Shown: in pieces, positions 41,425-46,381 of the stretch
Layout of the letters: the number at the start of each line of letters is the position of its first letter
Position numbering within the stretch: position 1 is the stretch's first letter
Assembly (NCBI GenBank): GCA_016214995.1
Contig: JACRML010000055.1
Span: 1 to 46,381, forward strand
Direction: 5' to 3'
Origin: Deltaproteobacteria bacterium
GTDB lineage: Bacteria > Desulfobacterota > GWC2-55-46 > UBA9637
Length of the DNA: 46,381 bases
Position numbers and translations under genes: made by a program
The notes under the pieces: model-generated
What the model saw: only the letters and a program-made list of their open reading frames with translations
Told to the model about the DNA's origin: nothing
The model's database searches: none

Positions 41425-42590
41425 AAGAACGTGGCAATTTCTGGATGAGGTTTTTGGACCGTTATGCCGGCATACCTGTTATCTGCTTTTTGTCTCTGGT
41501 GAAACAGGCAAACAAGGCAAACCCCTTTAGAGGCAGCGCCTCTAACGGGGTCCTTGTTATCAAGATTGGCACGATTGGCGATACTTTGCTGTTGGCGCCG
41601 GTTTTAAAGGCTATAAAAAATGCGTATCCAAAGGCTTCGTTAACGGTAATCGGCAGCAAAAATAATTATGAGATTTTGAGCCGCTATTCTTTTATAGACA
41701 ACCTGAAAATATTAGAGGTCTCTAAAGTTATTAAAGAGCCGTCTTATTTTTTTAGATTTATGAAGGATGTAAACAGCAGGAATTATGATGTTATCATGGA
41801 TTTCGAATCATGGCCCCGGCTTAGCGCCATAGTGGCATTTTTTGTCGGGACAGGGCGCAAGATAGGTTTTAAAACCAAAGCACAGTTCAAGCATACCGTA
41901 TTTGACGCTGTCGTGCCGCATGACTCCAGCCGCCATGAAATAGAGAACTATATATCTCTATCCGATGCGATTGGTGTTTCAGTTTCTGACTATAAAATAG
42001 AATTTCCCATACTTGATGCGGAAAAAACTTTTGTTGAAGATTGGTTCAAAAATGAAAATATAAAATCAGACAATCTTATTCTTTTTCATCCGTGGAGTTC
42101 AGGGTATAAGGGGCATCTGAAAGAGTGGGGCGCAGAAAATTTTGCAAGATTGGCTGGACTTCTTGCAAAGGACGGTTATATTATCGGTATTACAGGCACG
42201 AAATATAATCAACTTGCCGCAGAAAATATTGTCAAGACCTCTCCTGAAAATGTAATTTCTTTTTGCGGCAAATTTACGCTCGGCCAAACCGCGTATCTCA
42301 TAACCAAAAGCAGATTGCTGATCACCGTAAATACCGGCATCATGCACCTCGGCGCGGCGCTCAATCACCCCATGATAGCCCTTCACGGGCCTGCGGGTGT
42401 TGTGAGGTGGGGGCCTGTTGGTTCATCAAATGTTTGCAATATACAAAGCGAACTGCCGTGCGCCCCCTGCCTGAACCTTGGTTTTGACTATAAATGCAAA
42501 CAGGGCGGGTGTATGGATGAGATAAAGGTTAAGGCTGTACTGAAAAAAGTTCATGAAATCTTAAAATATAAAGAAGGGTTGCCTTGTTAA
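41421..42590 (+). CDS. GT9 heptosyltransferase-family protein 3, with palindrome-encoded insert
   Basis: Third tandem GT9 enzyme, TTG 41421 overlapping the previous stop. VLVIKIGTIGDTLLLAPVLKAI marks the family start, with LFHPWSSGYKGHLKEWG and VNTGIMHLGAALNHPMIALHGP later; the usual DSGPMH is NTGIMH. C-terminal Cys residues (CAPCLNLGFDYKCKQGGCM) match the paralogues. Residues 35-43 (NPFRGSASNG), just before the first strand, are encoded by a 31-bp near-perfect palindrome at 41521-41551. The gene is followed, with overlap, by the initiating phosphoglycosyltransferase. Confidence 0.9.
   Translation: MKERGNFWMRFLDRYAGIPVICFLSLVKQANKANPFRGSASNGVLVIKIGTIGDTLLLAPVLKAIKNAYPKASLTVIGSKNNYEILSRYSFIDNLKILEVSKVIKEPSYFFRFMKDVNSRNYDVIMDFESWPRLSAIVAFFVGTGRKIGFKTKAQFKHTVFDAVVPHDSSRHEIENYISLSDAIGVSVSDYKIEFPILDAEKTFVEDWFKNENIKSDNLILFHPWSSGYKGHLKEWGAENFARLAGLLAKDGYIIGITGTKYNQLAAENIVKTSPENVISFCGKFTLGQTAYLITKSRLLITVNTGIMHLGAALNHPMIALHGPAGVVRWGPVGSSNVCNIQSELPCAPCLNLGFDYKCKQGGCMDEIKVKAVLKKVHEILKYKEGLPC
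41521..41551. repeat. REP-like palindrome in frame in a GT9 gene
   Basis: ACCCCTTTAGAGGC, AGC, GCCTCTAACGGGGT: the two 14-bp arms pair with one mismatch around a 3-nt loop. It is read in frame just upstream of the GT9 Rossmann strand, where family members normally have only a short start. Confidence 0.82.
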
Positions 42591-43987
42591 AGAAACACAG
42601 CCAGTTTTTTGAGAGTCTGTTATTTATTACGGATATCGCCATAATAGTAGCCTCATGGCTGCTTTCCCATTATCTGCGGTTTCACACCGCTTTTGTGCCT
42701 GTTGATAAAGGCATACCTCCGTTAAGAATATATATCCTTCTTATAATCCCCATAGTCCTTATATGGGGTTTTGTATTCAAATCGTTTGGTCTTTACAGGC
42801 CCAGGAGAATTGCGTCTCATGCCAGAGAGATATTTGATATAACGAAGGCATGTTCGGTTTCTATCCTCGTCCTCATTGCAGTAACCTTTGTTTACCGCCA
42901 GTATGAATTTTCCAGATTGGTATTTCTATTTTTTGGAATAATGAATATTGCCGCATTAAGCATTGAGAGATGGGTTTTCAGAGAAGCTCTCCGGTATTTG
43001 AGGAAGAAGGGGCATAATCTTCGATATGCGCTCATTATTGGAACCGGTGAGATGAGTAAGGAAATATTAAAACGTATAGAGGCGCACCCGGAGATTGGAT
43101 TAAAAGTTATAGGGCTTCTGTCAACAAGCCAAGATGAGATTGGGGCTAATATGCATGGGATAAAGGTTTTAGGTATTTATAACGAGGTTGCCAGGTTTAT
43201 CAAAGAAAAAGGCATTGACCATGTGATTATTGCTTTGGCATGGGAAGATCACGGCAAGGTAATTGATGTGCTGAAGAATATCGGCGAAGAGATGATTGAT
43301 ATAAGGGTTGTGCCTGACATTTATGAATTCGCAACAATAAGAGGCGGCATTGAAGAGTTTGACGGTCTCCCCATAATAAGCCTTCAGGATTCCCCATTAT
43401 ATGGCTGGAATATGGTTATAAAAAGGGTTGCCGATATAGTTTTTTCTATCATTGCAATAACCCTGACAGCACCGCTCGTGGTTGTGATAGCTATTACAAT
43501 TAAGCTTACTTCCCCTGGTCCTGTATTCTATAGACAGGAAAGGATGGGGCTTGATGGCAAGATATTTCAGATGCTGAAATTTCGTTCCATGAGGATTGAT
43601 GCAGAAAAAGGGACAGGGGCTGTATGGGCAAGGGGAAATGACCCCAGAAGAACTTGGCTGGGTGCTTTTTTAAGAAAGACAAGCATTGATGAACTCCCAC
43701 AGTTTCTTAATGTCCTGAAAGGCGATATGAGTATCGTTGGGCCAAGACCGGAACGACCTGTATTTATAGAAGAGTTTAGAAAGAATATTCCTAAATATAT
43801 GTTGAGACATAAAATGAAGGCAGGTATCACTGGATGGGCGCAGATAAGTGGATGGCGAGGGGATACAGACCTGAAAAAAAGGATAGAATACGACCTCTAT
43901 TATATAGAAAACTGGTCATTCTGGTTTGACTTGAAGATCATGTGGCTGACAATCTGGAAAGGGCTTGTCAATAAAAATGCCTACTGA
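42584..43987 (+). CDS. Undecaprenyl-phosphate glucose phosphotransferase (WcaJ/WbaP type)
   Basis: Polyprenyl-phosphate hexose-1-phosphate transferase that starts polysaccharide repeat-unit synthesis at the inner membrane. TTG 42584 overlaps the GT9 stop. Four to five N-terminal membrane helices (residues 10-125) are followed by a Rossmann-like domain (YALIIGTGEMSKEIL) and the PF02397 catalytic part: a membrane-inserted KRVADIVFSIIAITL helix, MLKFRSMR, SIDELPQFLNVLKGDMSIVG and PRPERP. The Asp-Glu of SIDELPQ is the catalytic pair in the family. The length of 467 is normal. The sugar is most likely glucose or galactose, but specificity cannot be decided. Confidence 0.93.
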   Translation: MLKKHSQFFESLLFITDIAIIVASWLLSHYLRFHTAFVPVDKGIPPLRIYILLIIPIVLIWGFVFKSFGLYRPRRIASHAREIFDITKACSVSILVLIAVTFVYRQYEFSRLVFLFFGIMNIAALSIERWVFREALRYLRKKGHNLRYALIIGTGEMSKEILKRIEAHPEIGLKVIGLLSTSQDEIGANMHGIKVLGIYNEVARFIKEKGIDHVIIALAWEDHGKVIDVLKNIGEEMIDIRVVPDIYEFATIRGGIEEFDGLPIISLQDSPLYGWNMVIKRVADIVFSIIAITLTAPLVVVIAITIKLTSPGPVFYRQERMGLDGKIFQMLKFRSMRIDAEKGTGAVWARGNDPRRTWLGAFLRKTSIDELPQFLNVLKGDMSIVGPRPERPVFIEEFRKNIPKYMLRHKMKAGITGWAQISGWRGDTDLKKRIEYDLYYIENWSFWFDLKIMWLTIWKGLVNKNAY

Positions 43988-44009
43988 TTTTTGTTTTCCC
44001 CAAAAATCA
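43985..44009 (+). terminator. AT-rich hairpin after the phosphoglycosyltransferase gene
   Basis: TGATTTTT (starting in the stop codon) can pair with AAAAATCA across a 9-nt loop, and TATTTTT follows. The stem is weak, so an intrinsic terminator is only possible. The 225-bp gap after it is the largest intergenic space in this part of the window. Confidence 0.35.
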
Positions 44010-44090
44010 AAGTCTATTTTTAGGTGTTTTAAATTTCCTTGCAATACTAAATTTTGTTTGATATTTCTTTTTATATTAACTCAAATGTCA

Positions 44091-44105
44091 TCCGCCTAAG
44101 GCGGA
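44091..44105. repeat. Palindrome TCCGCCTAAGGCGGA
   Basis: A 7-bp inverted repeat around a central base, in the intergenic region before ugd. It may be a dispersed repeat or an operator. Confidence 0.55.
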
Positions 44106-44130
44106 CTCAAAAGTAAACTATATACCGCAG

Positions 44131-44152
44131 ACCCAAGACTTAAGTCTTGGGT
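44131..44152. repeat. Perfect 22-bp palindrome before ugd
   Basis: ACCCAAGACTT followed by AAGTCTTGGGT is completely self-complementary. It lies 61 bp before the ugd start and could act as a cruciform, an operator or a REP-like element. Confidence 0.75.
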
Positions 44153-44161
44153 TTTGAATCT

Positions 44162-44196
44162 GATTTTTGACTTTTGTATTTTAAGTTTTGCATTTT
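44162..44196. repeat. 7-bp array before ugd
   Basis: GATTTTT-GACTTTT-GTATTTT-AAGTTTT-GCATTTT are five units of exactly 7 bp, ending 17 bp before the TTG start and just before the TAGGAGGT ribosome site. Confidence 0.7.
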
Positions 44197-44212
44197 TTCA
44201 TAGGAGGTCGTT

Positions 44213-45601
44213 TTGAATATCTGTATTATTGGCACTGGTTATGTCGGACTTGTTGCAGGGACATGTTTCGCAGACAGCGGGAATGATGTGATTTGCGTGG
44301 ATATAGACGCAAAGAAAATAGAAAAGCTAAATAAAGGGGAGATACCTATTTATGAGCCGGGGTTGGAAGAACTTGTTAAGAGGAATACACAGGATGGAAG
44401 GCTTAAATTTACCACAAACCTTTCCTATGGGGTGAAAGAGTCTCTCATCTGTTTCATTGCAGTTGGAACACCGCCAGGTGAAGACGGTTCTTCAGATTTA
44501 AAATATGTATTAAGTGCAGCAAGGGGTATCGGTAATGCAATGGATGGTTATAGGATAATAGTTGATAAGAGTACTGTTCCGGTAGGGACTGCCGATAAAG
44601 TAAGGGCGGCAGTAGAGGGTGAGCTTGCCAAGCTTGGTAAAAAGTATGAATTTGATGTGGTCTCAAATCCTGAATTTCTTAAGGAAGGTGCCGCCATTGA
44701 TGACTTTACGAAGCCGGACCGTGTGGTTATTGGGACCGACAGCGCACATGCTGCGGAGATCATGAAGGAGCTTTATTCGCCGTTTATGCGTAAGACCGAC
44801 CGTCTGATTGTGATGGATATCCGCAGTGCGGAGATGACTAAATACGCTGCCAATGCCATGCTTGCCACGAAGATATCATTTATTAATGAGATTGCAAATC
44901 TTTGTGAGTTGATAGGTGCTGATATAAATAATGTCAGAAAAGGCATAGGAACGGATTCAAGGATAGGATTTGAATTTCTTTTTCCCGGTGTGGGATACGG
45001 CGGTTCCTGTTTTCCCAAAGATGTTCAGGCGATTATAAGAACTGCCGGAGAGTATGGTTATGATATGAAGATACTTAAATCTGTGGAGGATGTGAATTAC
45101 AGGCAAAAGGGATTGATAGTGGATAAGATACTTGAACATTTTAAAAGACAGAATTCTGTAGGGGAGACCCTTGTGGTCTCCCGCAATGATAGGGCGGGGA
45201 CAAGCCCCGCCCCTACAAATTCATTGGCTGGAAAGGCTATCGGTATCTGGGGCTTATCATTTAAACCAAAAACCGATGATATGAGAGAGGCGCCTTCGAT
45301 AACAATAATAAAAAGATTGCTTGATACAGGCGCAAAAATAAAGGCACATGACCCTGAGGCAATGGATGAGGCAAAAAAGGTCTTTGGCAGCAGGATTGAA
45401 TATATGCAAGATAACTACGAGGTTCTTAAGGGCGCCGATGCCCTTGTTATTATTACTGAATGGAATGAATTCAGGAGACCAAATTTTGAAAAGGTGAAAA
45501 ATCTGATGAAAAACCCTGTGATATTCGACGGCAGAAATATATATGACCCCAAAGAGATGAGAAGCCTGGGTTTTACATATTACGGAATAGGAAGGGTGTA
45601 G
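44213..45601 (+). CDS. ugd: UDP-glucose 6-dehydrogenase with REPIN-encoded linker
   Basis: Oxidises UDP-glucose to UDP-glucuronate with two NAD+. TTG 44213 follows TAGGAGGTCG. The N-terminal NAD-binding motif is [52 protein letters not shown] and the catalytic Cys motif [11 protein letters not shown] follow. The C-terminal domain has [19 protein letters not shown] and VIITEWNEF. Between the two domains (about residues 316-336) the peptide [20 protein letters not shown] is encoded by an in-frame REPIN (45158-45216) and has no counterpart in normal family members. The site is a linker, so the enzyme could remain active. It is followed by a UDP-glucuronate decarboxylase gene. Confidence 0.95.
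   Translation: MNICIIGTGYVGLVAGTCFADSGNDVICVDIDAKKIEKLNKGEIPIYEPGLEELVKRNTQDGRLKFTTNLSYGVKESLICFIAVGTPPGEDGSSDLKYVLSAARGIGNAMDGYRIIVDKSTVPVGTADKVRAAVEGELAKLGKKYEFDVVSNPEFLKEGAAIDDFTKPDRVVIGTDSAHAAEIMKELYSPFMRKTDRLIVMDIRSAEMTKYAANAMLATKISFINEIANLCELIGADINNVRKGIGTDSRIGFEFLFPGVGYGGSCFPKDVQAIIRTAGEYGYDMKILKSVEDVNYRQKGLIVDKILEHFKRQNSVGETLVVSRNDRAGTSPAPTNSLAGKAIGIWGLSFKPKTDDMREAPSITIIKRLLDTGAKIKAHDPEAMDEAKKVFGSRIEYMQDNYEVLKGADALVIITEWNEFRRPNFEKVKNLMKNPVIFDGRNIYDPKEMRSLGFTYYGIGRV
45158..45216. repeat. REPIN (two inverted REPs) inside ugd
   Basis: GTAGGGGAGACCCTTGTGGT with CTCCCGC forms a first hairpin; after a short spacer, AGGGCGGGGACAAGCCCCGC with CCCTAC forms the second. The outer ends GTAGGGG and CCCCTAC are inverted. 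The loop text CTTGT/ACAAG and the GTAGGGG border are shared with the REPs around the RAYT relic at 5.9-6.5 kb. Confidence 0.9.
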
Positions 45602-45636
45602 AATTTCTAATTCCCAATTACTAATTTCTAATTCCA
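45602..45636. repeat. 7-bp array between ugd and the decarboxylase gene
   Basis: AATTTCT-AATTCCC-AATTACT-AATTTCT-AATTCCA: five 7-bp units, ending just before the CGGAGGA ribosome site. The unit AATTTCT also occurs in the array at 4557-4612. Confidence 0.78.
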
Positions 45637-45653
45637 ATCGGAGGAATTCTAAA

Positions 45654-46381
45654 ATGCGTATACTGGTAACAGGCGGTGCGGGTTTTATAGGTTCGCATCT
45701 TTGTGAAAGACTTTTGAGCCAAGGACATGATGTTTTATGTCTTGATAATTTTTTTACAGGCTCAAAGGATAATATTATCCATCTTATGGATAATCACAGA
45801 TTTGAACTCATAAGACACGATATTATAGGGCCGGTTCTGTTGGAGGTTGACCAAATTTATAACCTTGCATGTCCTGCCTCGCCTATCCATTATCAATACA
45901 ATCCTGTAAAGACAACAAAGACCAGTATTATGGGAACAATCAATATGCTTGGTCTTGCAAAGAGGGTGCGGGCAAGGATTTTACAGGCATCTACATCAGA
46001 GGTTTACGGAGACCCGAAGGTGAGCCCACAGAAGGAGGATTACTGGGGAAATGTGAACTGTATAGGAATGAGAAGCTGCTATGATGAAGGGAAACGTGTT
46101 GCTGAAACCCTTATGATTGACTATCACAGGCAGAATAAGGTAGATATAAGGATAGTCAGGATATTCAATACATACGGACCGAGGATGGCGCTGAATGACG
46201 GCAGGGTTGTAAGCAATTTTATAGTTCAGGCGTTGAAGGGCGAGGATATTACTATTTATGGCGACGGCAGGCAGACCCGTTCTTTTTGCCATGTCTCGGA
46301 TTTAGTTGAAGGTATGATAAGGATGATGAATAAAGATAATTTTATTGGTCCTGTAAATCTCGGTAATCCTGATGAATATAC
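45654..46381 (+). CDS. UDP-glucuronate decarboxylase (UDP-xylose synthase), 3' truncated by window
   Basis: NAD-dependent short-chain dehydrogenase/reductase that turns UDP-glucuronate into UDP-xylose. ATG 45654 follows CGGAGGA. The frame stays open to the window end (242 residues of about 310). [20 protein letters not shown] is the NAD-binding start; [51 protein letters not shown] (YxxxK) and [17 protein letters not shown] are specific to this family. It uses the product of the preceding ugd gene, so the locus can make UDP-xylose. The 7-bp array lies between the two genes. Confidence 0.93.
   Translation, partial: MRILVTGGAGFIGSHLCERLLSQGHDVLCLDNFFTGSKDNIIHLMDNHRFELIRHDIIGPVLLEVDQIYNLACPASPIHYQYNPVKTTKTSIMGTINMLGLAKRVRARILQASTSEVYGDPKVSPQKEDYWGNVNCIGMRSCYDEGKRVAETLMIDYHRQNKVDIRIVRIFNTYGPRMALNDGRVVSNFIVQALKGEDITIYGDGRQTRSFCHVSDLVEGMIRMMNKDNFIGPVNLGNPDEY

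Noticed and set aside
1-46381. tRNA or rRNA genes
   Set aside because: I looked for tRNA-like cloverleaf ends and rRNA core motifs and saw none that I could support.

Overview
This window looks like a chromosomal segment of a Gram-negative, probably anaerobic or uncultivated bacterium with moderate-to-low GC (roughly 40 percent by eye). The Gram-negative envelope is shown by tolB, pal and cpoB, an OmpA-type lipoprotein and three heptosyltransferase-family enzymes. A DUF362 ferredoxin protein and two SPASM-like radical SAM enzymes suggest an anaerobic lifestyle. Gene content and the density of small dispersed repeats remind me of Deltaproteobacteria sensu lato or Nitrospirota, but I cannot fix the lineage from sequence alone. 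Almost every gene is on the plus strand.

Layout. (1) 1-4.5 kb: end of tolB, pal, cpoB, a REC-GGDEF diguanylate cyclase, and a coiled-coil OmpA-like lipoprotein. (2) 4.7-9.6 kb: DUF362/ferredoxin protein, a broken RAYT transposase bracketed by REP palindromes, a DegT/DnrJ sugar aminotransferase, an AAA/DUF4143 ATPase, and a GmhA-like SIS isomerase. (3) 9.6-18.3 kb: a large membrane protein, a LamG lipoprotein, a GtrB-type glycosyltransferase, then rfbF-rfbG-C-methyltransferase-rfbC-like-rfbD-like, a tight operon expected to make a CDP-activated branched 6-deoxyhexose. (4) 18.3-25.2 kb: a GT-C-like membrane protein, an AlgI-type MBOAT, and an SGNH protein sharing a C-terminal module with the GT-C-like protein, followed by a methyltransferase and a hexapeptide acyltransferase. 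(5) 25.3-34.3 kb: the least familiar block: a deoxyhypusine-synthase-like protein, a GxxExxY nuclease-fold gene, an RfaE2-like cytidylyltransferase, a cytidylyltransferase-PfkB fusion in reversed HldE order, two paralogous radical SAM enzymes, a two-gene transketolase lacking its C-terminal domain, a GT2 and a TIM-barrel protein. (6) 34.3-46.4 kb: two GT-C-like enzymes, a Wzx-like flippase, a methyltransferase, three tandem GT9 enzymes, an initiating phosphoglycosyltransferase, UDP-glucose dehydrogenase and the start of UDP-glucuronate decarboxylase.

Together, regions 2-6 read as a large surface polysaccharide / LPS locus: nucleotide-sugar synthesis, priming on undecaprenyl phosphate, assembly, modification (C-methyl, O-acyl) and flipping. 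Region 5 is the best candidate for an undescribed nucleotide-sugar pathway.

A second theme is small repeats. At least four classes are interleaved with the genes: inverted ATCTGTGTAATC elements, one of which carries the GxxExxY gene; REP/REPIN palindromes with a RAYT relic; MITE-like elements of 120-150 bp; and arrays with strict 7-bp periodicity. Several lie inside reading frames (ugd, a GT9 gene, lipoprotein signal peptides) without breaking them.
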